Positions 39,501 to 51,499 of a DNA stretch of 64,000 nt are shown in pieces. The stretch comes from Mycteria americana. Taxonomy: Eukaryota; Chordata; Aves; Ciconiiformes; Ciconiidae. The stretch is from contig NC_134366.1 of the NCBI RefSeq assembly GCF_035582795.1, positions 34,869,926 through 34,933,925 of the forward strand, read 5' to 3'. Numbering within the stretch: position 1 is the first letter of the stretch; each line of letters opens with the position of its first letter. The notes beneath the pieces are model-generated. The model was given only the letters and a program-made list of their open reading frames with translations. It searched no databases and was not told the origin of the DNA. The position numbers and the translations under genes are program-made.

Positions 39501-42500
39501 GTTGACTTGGCATCAATTTGTGTCAACAGGTTTTCCATCCATATTTATCCAGACAGGGATAAACAGGGATGTGTGGCTTAAATAGGCATGACCTAAATAG
39601 GCCATTTCAGAACTGCCTTGTTTTGCTTGATTAACCCAAAGTGCTGATTGCTTTTTTGGACTGCTGACTTGCAATTTTTACTGACTTTTTATCAGAACCA
39701 CTTGGACACAGAAAGCCCCCAGTAAGGAGTTCAAGTTAGATAAGTATGGCTTTCAAATACTTATGTGTTATATATGCAGTGGAAAAACTTACAACAAGTC
39801 CAGATTTTTTTTTGGCGCACAATATTCCACATATGCCACAAAGCAGGAACTGCAAAGGAAAAAAAATACCAATTATTTCATCATTTAAGGTCTCAAGTTT
39901 AAATCCTGCTGTGTTGCTGTAGTGGTGACCACAGCAGTAGGTTAGGCAATGGTTACAGTTGTTGCCAGCATTTTTATCACAAACCTTATGTTTCAGGAAG
40001 TTATAACTCAACCATAAACACACTTATCCGAGAAGAAGAAACTGGAATGAGAAGTCAGACTGAGGATGATTACTCATAAAAAAAGAAAAAAAATCCTACT
40101 TTCAAGCTGCTTGGGTAAACAAAACATGAAAAAAACCCTCCCAATGTTGCAAGCAAAAGATGCCTTTTTGCTCTTTTTTTTTCCTCAGAAAAGTTCAGCA
40201 AGGTAGGAGTCAGTGATCCAAATCATCTACTTTCAAGCATAGCTGAGGTACTTAATGCCCTGATCCTACTGTGTGAACGACTGAGGGATCATACATGGAT
40301 TGTTGTCCTCAAGACAGTGGAACTCTGGGCAAGAATGCAGTTCAGTCACCTCTGTGGATGCAGGTGTAAATACGAGTACATCTTTTGGTGTGGCTACACT
40401 GAGCATGCAGGAAAATCTGTTTTAGGGTCTAGATAGCCCACTTCGCAGAAGATACCATGAAGGTATCTATACTTTTTTTCATGTAGTTCCCTTTCAAAAA
40501 CTCATCTGCTAATTGTCACATCAAGCATTAGGCAAAAACTGATTAACAAAAAGAGAAACAACCCCTACCAGCTTATATGAACAGTTGTTAATGCTTTTTA
40601 GTGACCTACATCAAAGACCAATGACATTCTCTGATGTCACTTTTTCCTCCTACAAAAAAGTTTAACTAGGGGAACAGTGAACAGTCCCTGAGGGAGCAGT
40701 CGTGGTAAGAACTACGGTAGTTGTATGAAAGCAATAACGCCTTCTCCAGGTGTTTGTAATACTGTCAAAAGATTTCTTCAATACCTCATAAACTCTTTTA
40801 TTAAGAAATCTGTGCTACTTATTTTTGGTAAAGCTAACCCCGCACCCCTATTGGGAAGTAATTTTATAGTTTTAAAACTGGATTTTTCCACATCCTTTTT
40901 GCACTGAGATGGTATTTCTGGCAAATGGCTCTGGTTGATCTTGATTTAGGATTAAATCACAGAACAGACCTGGCTGTTACATAAGAAATGAAAAGAAATT
41001 AAGCAGTTCCTGTACAGCATTCAGGGTCCATATAATATATTGCGTGTACATCTCATTTACCCTCCAAAACTTTGCAGCTTCAGTATCTCAGTTGAAGAGG
41101 TGCTTTAATACATACTTTATCTCCCTCCAACTAAAGTAGTTCATGCATATAGCTAAGCATAAGCCTTGAAATGTATTTTTACTCTGAGTTAGGCCCATTG
41201 AATCAGTTCCCCACAATGAATATGGTTAAATTTCATATATTATTTACCTCTACACTAAGCATGGGATGTGGACTTAATACCAATCTGGTTATGGAGAGGG
41301 CTGGCTCATGTAGACCATGGTGCTGAATGGCTCAGGGCATAGCAGACATACAACTGGTAATTGCTACTGGAGCTCACCCATTGGAATAACAATCAAAAAA
41401 CCAATGGGAAGGGCTCCCTCTGTCCCTTTCCCACAGGCAGAGGAGATTTCAGCTCAGAACTATCACATCTGCCTTGTAAGTTTTCACTCAGGCTTTCTGT
41501 GAAGTTTTGGAGCTTCACTCCAAATCCTGCCATTGCAGATTGCCTTCAACTGCAGGCACGCTTCAGATTTTCACATGTAGTGTTTCGTATTTCTCAACAT
41601 TAATGCAGAAACCTCAAAAAAAAAATTGTTGAAGACATCACTATAATTAAGTTCTATTCAGTCAGACTTGATAAAGCAGATTAATAATATAATTCTCTCT
41701 GTAGTGACTGACTAGGGTTAAAAGGAAAATTTTATAAAGAAAAATTTATGAGTTCTGGAAAGCTTACAGAAAGGATCTGGAAGATACCATCAAAGATAGT
41801 TTCAGCTTGTCAGAAGTGTATGTTAACTAGTTTAAAAAGCTGGGGTTTTGATAATTGAAAGAATGAGCTGAAAGAATAGGTCACCCATTTTTTCAAGAAT
41901 GCTCCAATTCTGCTCCTATTAGAGTCAATAGATTTTTTACCACTGATTTCAATTGGAGAAGACTTTTTATTTCCATGGTACAGTCTTTGCTAGCCAGAAG
42001 GGAATGTAATGAACAAGTTATATTAGCCTTGTATATGACCAAAGGAGCAACAAGCAAATTACAGATTCACTCAGCATTAGAACCCACCAGTTTGGGCAGT
42101 TATGCCATTCTTTACTGTTTTTCAAGGACAGGACAAATACCCTTCCAAACCACCTTTATGTAGTGCCACATACATATATATTACCTAAGGTATTTCCCAG
42201 TTGAAATCCAAAGAATAGCAATTGAGCTAATCTGCAAGCCCTAAGGTACTGGCTTCTCAAAAACAAGGGGTGACTACTGTATTCCATAGCTGTTAAAGTA
42301 TCGGATGGACTACCTGGTTATACATACAAATTGGGGGACGAGAGGCTGGAGAGCAGGCCTGTGGAAAGAGATCTGGGGGTCTGGGTTGATGGCAAGTTGA
42401 ATATGAGTCAACAGTGTGCCCTGGCAGCCAAAAAGGCCAACCGTGTCCTGGGGTGCATCAAGCACAGCATAGCTAGCTGGTCGAGGCAGGTGGTTGTCCC

Positions 42501-45500
42501 ACTCTGCAATGCACTGGTGCGGCCCCACCTCGAGCACTGTGTGCAGTTTTCGGCACCTCAGCAGAAGAAAGACACGAAACTATTAGAGTCTGTCCAGAGG
42601 AGGGCGACCAAGGTGGTGAAAGGCCTCGAGAGCAAGACTTACGAGGAGTGGCTGAGGTCACTTGGTTTGGAGAAGAGAAGGCTGAGGGGTGACCTCATCG
42701 CAGTCTACAGCTTCCTCAAGGGGGGCAGCAGATGGGGAGGTGCTGATCTCCTCTCTCTGGTGACCAGAGATAGGACACATGGAAACTGTATGAAGCTGCG
42801 TCAAGGGAAGTTCAGGTTGGACGTTACGAAAAGGTTCTTCACTGAGAGGGTGGTCAGGCACTGGAACAGGCTCCCCAGGGAAGTGGTCACAGCACCAAGC
42901 CTGTCAGAGTTCAAGGAGCGTCTGGATGATGCTCTTAGTCATGTGGTTTAGTGTTAGGTAGTCCTGCGAGGAGCAGGGAGTTGGACTCAATGATCTTATG
43001 GATCCCTTCCAACTTGAGATATTCTATGATTCTGTTATAATATTTTAGTATGTCAGGGTCTGTATGTATACTCTGTATGTATTTTCTCTTTCTGTACATC
43101 TACAATATTTATACATATACACAAGGGATAATATGTCCTGTAGTTAAAGAACTCAACAGAGAACTCAGAGGAGTTGGGTATTCCTAGTTCTTCCACATTC
43201 TTCTGTGTGAGCTTGGGAAGGTCATGCCAAAGTTTTATAATCTGTATGACTATGAGACAAGCAAGTTGTGAAACTGAATGCACTAGTGTGCCTGAACATG
43301 TTAAAAACCTTGAAACAAAAGCACTTGGGCAGTAGGAAAGGGTTAATATTATTTGGGTTTTTTTAGATGACAGTGTGTTACATTCACAGAGAAAAGGCTT
43401 GCCCAAAAAACAGTATGGTTATTAATTTATGACAGCAGGTATTTTGCTGTTAAAAACAATGGATGAATTTGAGCCATGGTGTCAGGCAATTAAACCTCAT
43501 GCAAAGCTTTGAAAATGTTGAGCCAAGTTTACCCCTCTCTTCTGAGGTTGCAGAGGAGTCTGCTTCACTGGAAGCAGTAGAAACCTGCTTTACCGAGAAT
43601 ATTAGTGATACCTGGGGCACAGGAACACTGCTCCTGCAGAGTTGCCTTAGCCATGCTTCTCAATGTAAAGACCTCTAGAAAGGTTAGGAAGTCAATGGGA
43701 CATCATGTGATTGACTCTGATAATTGCTTTTTGATAGATCAGCTAAGGACTCAAGAATTCTTTTTTTGGTGCTATAGTAACTTCCTGTAAAATTTTTCAT
43801 GTTGCAATGTTGTGGTCAGCAGTAGTGAAAAGTAGATGGGAGAAACTACACTAGCTCTTTGTACCAGAAAAAGAATGTGAGTGCAAATCAGACTCAAAAG
43901 GAATTTCCTATGTTTGTTTGTCTTTTAGTTTTGAACTCTTCTGCTTTATAATACTGCCAACTGGAATACAGCCACCAGGGGCTCTGCTGTCTTGCCGCTC
44001 TCTGTCTGTTCTTGTCTATCCTGAAGGACTTCATCTTCATGTCAATATGTCATACCATTTAAACTTGACTTGTAACTGTTGAGCTCCTCTGGACTAGAGT
44101 TTACCCATGACTAACTAATACTGTCATGGTGAGGACTTGCTCCTTTCGACATGATCATTGATTATCCTCAGTTAATTTTTACCAACCTCTTGGACTCTTT
44201 AAATGTACTTACATTTTCTAACTGTGTCAAACCTGAAGTAAGTTAATGCAAACACACGCTGAAAATAAGTAAATCAGGAGTGGAAAAGAAATATATCACT
44301 GAAGATAAGCTCCTTATAAAGAATGATCAATTGTTGAAGTGTTCACAACTCATGCCGAGAATAAGGCTAAAACATTTCATGAAGGATAAGCTAAATTAAT
44401 AAGCCCACCAAAATACCCTGGGAGCCAGAGAGGGACATTCAGGTGGGACTTGAAGCAGATGTTTCACTGTTGGACTTTCATTTTAATTACTATTCATCAG
44501 AAAAATCATAAAAGGCTAAAAGATCCAAAATCTCCCTTAAAAACCTACATAGACCGCTATTTGCAACCAATTCCCATTATTTCTGGGGTTACTTTTGATT
44601 GCAGACTTATTAATACCTCCTATGATACATGATATTTCATGTTAAGTCTAGCAGAGGAAGCAGGGATTGAATGTATCATACAATAATAGATAGGGGCAGA
44701 ACCACTCTTGGGTGATGGGTAAAAAATCCAAAGAAAGACACTACAAAGCACAAAAGGTACTTAAAGACTCAGTGGGCTGTGAGTGCCCCAGTCTCCCTTT
44801 CAGTGAAGGTTTGTGGGGACCTAGCAGAGTCAGAGTCCTTCTGATAGCACTAGTGTGATTGCAAGGTGATGCAGGAGTGTCTAATTGTCTGTGGAGTTTT
44901 TGCCATTCACACTGCAGCTGTGCCTGCTTATGTTCAATATGCGTATTTGAAAATCTCTCTTTTGGTCTGTTGAACTTTGGAATAAAGAACCAAAGACCTC
45001 CCAGAAAAGGAGAATGTTTATTTTGAGCCTGCTTTAATTTATATTAAATATGGGCTTGAAACAAAACCTCAGATCCAAACACCCAGAAATTTTGGTAAGG
45101 AGGCTGAAATCTCAATTTAGATTCAAGTTCTGTGGTTTGGATCCGTCCCTGTTTCATATTTTCTGGAACAAAAGACTTGGCCTCATTCACTTTCTCCTGG
45201 AAAAAAGGGGCTTTCTTACTGGTAGTCTGAAAAAAAAGATTCTGTTTTAGTTATATCTGCAGAGAGCCAAAGATTTGTTGGTTTCCATCATGCAGAAGAA
45301 AAGGAACTATTTTTATTTTGTATATTGAACCTAAGAAACCTTTCTTTCTTCTGTTTTGAGGCGGCAAAAGCAATGGTGAGTGTAATAGCACTGAGAAAAT
45401 GAAAACTGTCTATGGAAAATCTTTCTGGAGAGAGGCTGCAGAAAATAGTAGAGAAAACCTGTTGAATATAAGGACTACTTGATCCTTAGTTAGTGTTCCT

Positions 45501-48500
45501 GACAAAGAAGCAGCCCAAACTACATACACTGTGTGTAAAGCCCTCCAGTGTTCTGGGTCATCCACATGTATCTGATGAAATAGAGGAAGGGAATTATTCC
45601 AAATTTCAATATAACACAGTGAAAATGCAAGCATATCATACCTGTTCAAATAATCTCCCACTTGGAAGAATAAACCATCAAGACAATCAAGAGCTTCACT
45701 TCTATCTACTCTTGTCATGGTTTAAACCAGAAAATCTGCGTTTTACACTAAAATTGTATAAACATGTGACTGCCATGAGAATACCCAGGAATTTGAAATT
45801 AGTAATGTCTAGAAAGGACCATTCTTTTTAATAATCTTGTTGCTTCAACTCCATCCAATTGAGAAAAAAGCTGAAATCCCTAATGGATGGACTGAGCAGA
45901 GAAGGTAACTCTTCTTTGAAGGAGTGTTTCAGAACAAGGATTAAGTTCTCTTAGTGCAGGCATAAACAGCACAGAATCTGCTCATGAAAACAAAGGCATC
46001 AACCTAGAGAAAAATTACAACAGGCAAAAAGAGCAAGCCTTGGTAGTAGATTTGCCTGTTACCTCCATGGAGAAACACAATAATCTTTGCAATAGGGGGA
46101 TGGAAACTTCTAATGACATTGTTGTCCCATGCAAGGGGTTGTGGGGACAGGAATGTCTGGCTGCTTGCAAGTCATCCAGATCCAGAACCAGAAGCAACAG
46201 CATTGCCACAACCCAACCTTGTGTCCCACCAAATCTGTCATACTGAGAGGGGGGCTCTGCTATTTGAGGTGAGACATAGTGTTAAAACATGTCTAATCTG
46301 AGCTAATACCTTGGACCTAGCAGTGTGCTGTTTGCTTATATCAGCTCTGGTGGTGCTACAATTCCCACTGATTCAAGCTATATTCAAGCAGTTTAAGTTC
46401 CATCCCAGTCCCTGTGATTAGTGTTTCCGTGCATCTGGTTCTAGGCCTGCAGAGATGCTTTAAAAATGGGAAATGGTTTTTAGAAACACTTAAGGAAATT
46501 TAGAAGTGGCTCTCTGAACCTGAAAGTCTACCTGCCATCAGAGATTCAAAAAACCTCTGGTCATCTGGAAAAACACTCAAATCCTCAGCACAAAATAATA
46601 ATATTTATTTACTTGTTTAGGGCCTATCAGAATAACAAATAGTAAATAATGCTTTTTGTTGGTTTTGTGTCAAATATTCAGTTTAGAGTATGATTGCTTT
46701 TGTCTCAAAAAGTAATAAATTAAAGATTATTCCCTGCAGGTGAACTAAAGTCTTATCTCAGCAAAACATTTAAGCATATGCTTAATTCAGTCTTTTTCAA
46801 CAGACCCTCTTAAATACAACCCAGGAACTACAAGTCCCCTTGCCTAGACCGTCTTCGAGGTTGGTTTATGCTTCTGGAGTGTCTGAATGATGAAGAAAAC
46901 CTACTGAAAGACTTCTCAGCTGGAGTGAATTGTCCTGGTTCCATGCAAGGCAAGAAGCTCTCACACTTGGTACATCCTCCCTCATCTATAGGTACAGAAC
47001 TCTCTCCAGCTTCCACTGAGCTCACTGGCAGTGCTGCGATTCATTTCATCAGGAGCAGAAGCCAGCCAGAAATATGGTCAGTTTGATGAAAATGCAATGC
47101 ACATGTTAAAATAAAGTAGGATCACATCTGCATTTTGTCTGCTTGCTAAACAATAACGTGAATTTTTTTAGTGTTCTTTTGAAAAAAAATAGTTTGACTG
47201 TTCTTTCCAAAGGAAACTTGGCAGCAGTAAAAACTAGATGCAAAATTTAATGTTTTAAAATTTTAGGCCACCAACATTGATTTAACAGAGTGAAATTATG
47301 TTTGTGCTCTGGGAGAGCTCCATACTGACTGAACCTTTTTCTTTTCCTTCAAATCCTGGATAAAAAAAAAGTCATTGAAATAAAATATTTCAAGTGCCAA
47401 CTTGGAGCAAATTTCTGTAGCCGAACCATAAATGCAGATTTTTAATGGGCAGGCAGACTTCCATTGTGCTAAAATCACAAATCATGGAAACAATAACTCT
47501 GCCCCTACAGACAGTCAGACAGACCAACCAACATCCAGAGAATGCATCTCTCTCAAATACGTTTAGATATTTGTCTTCATAAGGGAAGAAACTCTTGAGG
47601 GGCATAGCCATAAGTGAATCATCAGGTATCTCTCTTGCAAATGAAGATAGATGGCATATTTGACTAAAGATGTGGGTTTTGTCTCATTCTCTCTCTGTCT
47701 CTCTGTGAGAGAGTCTCAGTTATAGCAAGAATTTATTCACCACTGCAGCATAAATGAGAATTAGAGCCATATACATACGTGCGTGTGTGAATACATAGTC
47801 ACTAATCATAGTGGTAGTAATGCAACCATTATGTTCTAAATATAGATGGGAAAGGATGTGACCATTTAAAAATATCTGTGAATACTTTTTGAAATATTAT
47901 CTTCTGATTTCTTTCGTTTGTGCAAAAGCCTTTGCTATGGATGCTGCCATTCTTGCTATGTTAGTGTTAGTGGTTCAGCACGCTCATTGGTTGGATCATT
48001 TCTATAGTACGTCATATAACTGACTTGGAATGGTGGATTTCAGAAATATACCTCAATTTCTGGAAAAAAGAAATCTGGGAGACACTGAGTACAGCCCGTG
48101 GAGTAGATTATACCAATACAATCGTAACAAACAGAAAGAAAATCTAGAAATCAACAACATGTTCACCTTGGGTTATAGGGGACTGTATTCTTTTTTTTTT
48201 TTAATTTAGCAACCATGACCTATTTTAAAAAGAACAGATTGAATATGATGTAAAATAAATTGGATAGTCATCTCCACATGCTCCAGATAATTTGAGAAGT
48301 CAGTCACACCTTCAGTTTTTTTCTTTGGCTACTTTTTAAACAACTTCTACTATTTTAATCCAGCTCATCTCCAATGAGGACAACAAATTTAGAAACTGTT
48401 TTCCCATTTCTATGCATTTTTGATGTAGACATTGTCTAGGCTTTCCATGTCTTCATTTTTGTCTACTTAACTTTCCCTGGCTTGCTTGTACGTAATGCAG

Positions 48501-51450
48501 GGCATGCAATGATCAGAGCACTTCAGCCCATGCTTAACTTCACTTGTATCTCTAATCCTATGGGTGGGATTCACATGCTTAAAGTTAGGTCCGTTAGTAA
48601 ATTATCTGGCTGAATGGAGATAGTGAACAATAAGAACAACTCTTTTAAGAATAAAGCTAATGTGCATCAAATGCAAAGCATCATAGGGAGGCAAGTATAG
48701 GAGATAGAATGTGCATGATTTTGAGATGCCCAAATTTTAGGAATTCAGGTTAAGGTTTCCATGGTGATGCTATCTTCATCTGCTTGCTCATGAACTTGGG
48801 CCTCTGCTGAGTTCCACCCACATAAGTAAAGGATAGAAGAGGGTCAAAAGTTTTCAGTATATTTCCAGGTAGATTACAACAGGAGACATGACACTGTTCA
48901 ACTTAACTCCAGTGTTTTCAATCCTAACATGTCAACGTATTAGTTTTTCCTTTAATGTCCCTTTCTTTTCCTTATTGTTCATTTCTCAAAGGAAAACCTT
49001 GATTCAAGTGTGTGAATTAGAAAAAACTAACATATTTTATGCAAGCCATATTCTTTAATACAGGCAACATGAGCTCAGTGTAAGATCCAGTGAGCAGAAA
49101 GGCGGTTTATGCCATTTCTGCAGCAGGGCAATTCTGAGGATTGTGCAAACAAACCTTTCTCCAGTTATTTTAATTTGGACCTAGTTACCCATGGCCCTAA
49201 GGATCCCTGGAGAACATTAGATCTCTGTCCCCTTTCTTGTCCTGTCTCACCTGCTAGTCCTCTAGTCAGAAGAACACAACCTAACAGATAATTTGAACTG
49301 CTGGAGTGGTACCAAGAGGGTGCCATAATGGTGACATTTTAGACCAAAGATCTTTAGTTCAAGGCAAAGTAAGTAAGCTTTATAACCATGTCACCCCACT
49401 CTGCGTACTGCTGTGATTTCTCATTTCCTCTACTACATGAAACATAAGCTCCTTGCTTCCACTTTATAGTTTCTTTGTGGCCTCTCTCTGCCTACCTAAT
49501 CTGCAGTTGTTTGCTCAGTTCCTAGCAGCTGATGCCTGCTTCTGCTGGCTCTGATTGTGGGCATCCTTTAACCACTTGTTACATTTTTCAAACAAGTCCC
49601 TTTGGGTTCCCTTCCATGCCTCTGCACTCCCATATGGGGAGAATTTCCTATAAACATCTGCAAAATCACTTCATTGTCCTCTGTCTTATTCCTCTCTAAA
49701 ACTCTACCTACGGGCAGCTTGAAATCAGCCAGACTGCTGGTGCGTTAGTGCAACCACCTGTTATACTGATCAATTTTGGTTTGTTGTTTCTTTATACTCC
49801 CTTACATCCTTTTATCCTACATCTGTTTCTTGCTTTGATTATAAAGTCCTTGGAGCCTACATATAATGTAATAGGATTTTAATCTATGGCTAGTACAAAC
49901 TCTGGGGTAACAGAAACTGTAAAAATGAATGAGGCAGTTGTGCAGGAAATGTGCATCGTCATGAAATGGTATCAGCTGTGATAGCGTTGTCACAAAATGC
50001 AATCGCTGCATAAAATACTGATCTCACTGACTGGTCAAAACTCTTTGACGTCAGTGAACCCCAGGATATTGCCCTCTGTCATTAAATCTTCAGATAGACA
50101 CATGTTTTTGAGTAATCTTTTTTCTTCATCAGCAATGATCAGAAACCTCCCTCTTTGACATGATTTTGATAATATCATTACCTGTTGGCCACTGTCTTGT
50201 CTTATCTGGTCTTCATTCTCATTTCTCATCTACCTGTTCTGCAGTGCAGAATTATGTGTGTGTTTATATACTGCCAAAAATATTTATGACTGTTGTCAAT
50301 AATTAATAATTATTGACAGTGAGAATATTACAGGAAGCACTTTGTCAGAATCAATCTATGTATTACAGGAGGTTACGCTGATTAATAACCAAGATCATCT
50401 TATCTGAAGCAAAGCAAACAATCTGTTTAGAAATACTGCTGTACAATCCAAGCTGGCCAAAACCAGCTTTGGAGTTCAAAAATGCCCACTCATGTTTAGG
50501 CTGAATAATCAGTATTTCCTACTCCTTGTTTCATAAGTATAAATAACCATTTGGAGGAAAATTCTTCCTAGAAACATGCATATCTCAAACTGAAAAAATA
50601 AGAAACGTTTTTGAGAAGTGAGAAATGCTCTGTGATATGAACATGCTGCTTCTATTAACCCGTTATTGGTGTTTGATTTTTTGTTCATTTTACAAGAAGC
50701 TCAGGGTGCCCAGATCATGAGAACATATCTTTCCTTTTCCTTCCCATTTCCTCTTTCTCTTTTTCCTCCAAAAGCTCAGAACTCAGCTAACATACCCTTG
50801 ACATTATTTTAAAATACCTTTTGACAGTCTTGTCGTAAGGGACAGGGCTGTTCTTTTTTAAAAGCAAAACTCACAGTCAATTTAAAGATTGTAAGCTATG
50901 GCCCGTGTTCCACTCGAGGCATCAGGCTTTCCCAGGTGTGAGAACGGGTTCACAGAAAGTTCAATTGTTCACAGCAAAATTGAAAAATGAAAAGGAGCAA
51001 GAAAGAAGGGGTCTCCCCCCACACACACACACACATCTCTCCCCCCCCGTGCCTCCCCCCTCGCCCCACGAGTATGCAGACTGTACCCCATGCACATCGG
51101 AAATGGCCCCGGCGAGGCTCTCGGCGCAGCATGCACACGCGGAAGGGAAGGGAAGGGAAGGGAAGGGAAGGGAAGGGAAGGGAAGGGAAGGGAAGGGAAG
51201 GGAAGGGAAGGGAAGGGAGGGATGCCTTCGCACGGTCTGATCATCACCATAAAGAGTTAAAGAGAGAGTGAAATGGCTAACGTACACACACCCCGCTCCA
51301 TACCGGAGAAGAGTCTCCCAGCTGAGGTTTATGCTCTGTGAGGACCAGGCTGAAACTGACCGCCCCCACGGCCACGCTGGACACCCCTAACCCTATCTCC
51401 AGCACGGAGAGCACCAGGAGGCTCCCGATGATCTGGCTGCTGGTGCACAT
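33531..51450 (-). CDS. TMEM196: TMEM196, four-pass transmembrane protein, 4 coding exons
   Basis: Joined CDS, minus strand: 51450-51286, 39849-39793, 37939-37685 and 33593-33531. Lengths 165, 57, 255 and 63 nt are all multiples of three, giving 179 residues plus stop with phase-0 junctions. Predicted membrane segments lie at residues about 7-33, 52-67, 73-96 and 106-132. They are rich in Gly, Cys, Leu and Ile and are followed by a basic/histidine-rich tail of about 47 residues ([20 protein letters not shown]). The sequence matches vertebrate TMEM196 as I recall it almost residue for residue through residue 159. Human work has proposed a tumour-suppressor role linked to Wnt signalling; the biochemical function is not established. 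The position next to POLR1F on the same strand agrees with human 7p21 synteny. Introns are 11436, 1853 and 4091 bp. No break or premature stop is seen. Confidence 0.95.
33594..37684 (-). other. TMEM196: TMEM196 intron 3
   Basis: A 4.1-kb intron. It contains an AT-rich stretch at about 36000-36120 and, directly beside it, a CpG-containing GC-richer patch at about 36190-36400. No element was identified in either. Confidence 0.75.
37685..37939 (-). CDS. TMEM196: TMEM196 coding exon 3
   Basis: Acceptor CCTGACAG|ATGATAC and donor GAAAAA|GTGAGT. It encodes 85 residues: third segment ([20 protein letters not shown]), fourth segment ([20 protein letters not shown]) and most of the C-terminal tail ([12 protein letters not shown]). 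Read-through into intron 3 would add only Val-Ser before a stop. Confidence 0.95.
39793..39849 (-). CDS. TMEM196: TMEM196 coding exon 2 (57-nt small exon)
   Basis: Acceptor CCTTTGCAG|TTCCTGC with a long pyrimidine tract, and donor CTTGTT|GTAAGT. It encodes the 19 residues [19 protein letters not shown]: most of the second membrane segment, the basic KKK loop and the edge of the third segment. Skipping this exon would keep frame but remove a membrane helix. Confidence 0.94.
42322..43033 (+). mobile_element. CR1 LINE 3' end with open C-terminal ORF2 segment, in TMEM196 intron 1
   Basis: The plus-strand frame 42331-42951 is open for 206 codons to a TAG and matches the C-terminal part of CR1 ORF2 ([29 protein letters not shown], then [10 protein letters not shown]-like residues). 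It is followed by a short 3' UTR and the terminal ATTCTATGATTCT at about 43019-43032. It is 5'-truncated and lacks the catalytic part of the reverse transcriptase. It is antisense to TMEM196. The frame is well kept, so this copy is younger than those at 17.8 and 18.5 kb. Confidence 0.9.
50294..50318. repeat. Perfect 12-bp inverted repeat with one central base
   Basis: The arm TGTCAATAATTA (50294-50305) and its exact complement (50307-50318) flank a single A. It is nearly a pure palindrome in AT-rich intron-free DNA of the TMEM196 intron 1 region. Confidence 0.93.
51020..51035. repeat. (CA)8 dinucleotide repeat
   Basis: Short perfect CA run flanked by C-rich tracts, about 100 bp from the GGAAG microsatellite. 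Confidence 0.9.
51141..51215. repeat. (GGAAG)15 pentanucleotide microsatellite in TMEM196 intron 1
   Basis: Fifteen perfect GGAAG units, 75 bp, starting about 70 nt inside intron 1 from the exon 1 donor. On the TMEM196 transcript it reads as a CUUCC polypyrimidine tract. All six frames stay open through it, which produces spurious ORFs. Confidence 0.98.
51286..51450 (-). CDS. TMEM196: TMEM196 coding exon 1
   Basis: The ATG at 51450 has A at -3. It encodes [20 protein letters not shown] onward through the first membrane segment and the loop [17 protein letters not shown]. The donor is GGGGTGTGT|GTACGT. An earlier GTATGG at 51303-51298 (after TCTCCG) could be mistaken for a donor, but using it would drop the conserved VWSGVC, and the next exon starts directly at FLLCG, so the later site is correct. 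Confidence 0.94.
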
Positions 51451-51499
51451 CCTCCCTCGGTCATCCTTCCTTCCCGATCAGCCGGGGAAACCGCGCATC

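Larger units (their letters stand above)
39850..51285 (-). other. TMEM196: TMEM196 intron 1
   Basis: An 11.4-kb intron bounded by the GTACGT donor and TTTGCAG acceptor. It contains the plus-strand CR1 at 42.3-43.0 kb, the inverted repeat at 50294-50318, and the CA and GGAAG microsatellites. The rest is unique AT-rich sequence without a recognised exon. Confidence 0.8.

Noticed and set aside
45715-45732. TGTCATGGTTTAAACCAG resembles the first bases of some avian LTRs
   Set aside because: The match stops after about 18 bases, there is no partner end or target duplication, and it contains a simple palindrome TGGTTTAAACCA that could arise by chance.
50905-51287. Five overlapping open frames with repeating GREGK or PSLPF peptides
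   Set aside because: They are translations of the GGAAG pentanucleotide repeat, whose length keeps all frames open.
51298-51303. GTATGG as the TMEM196 exon 1 donor
   Set aside because: Using it would remove VWSGVC, which the following exon does not supply. The GTACGT at 51285-51280 restores the conserved protein.
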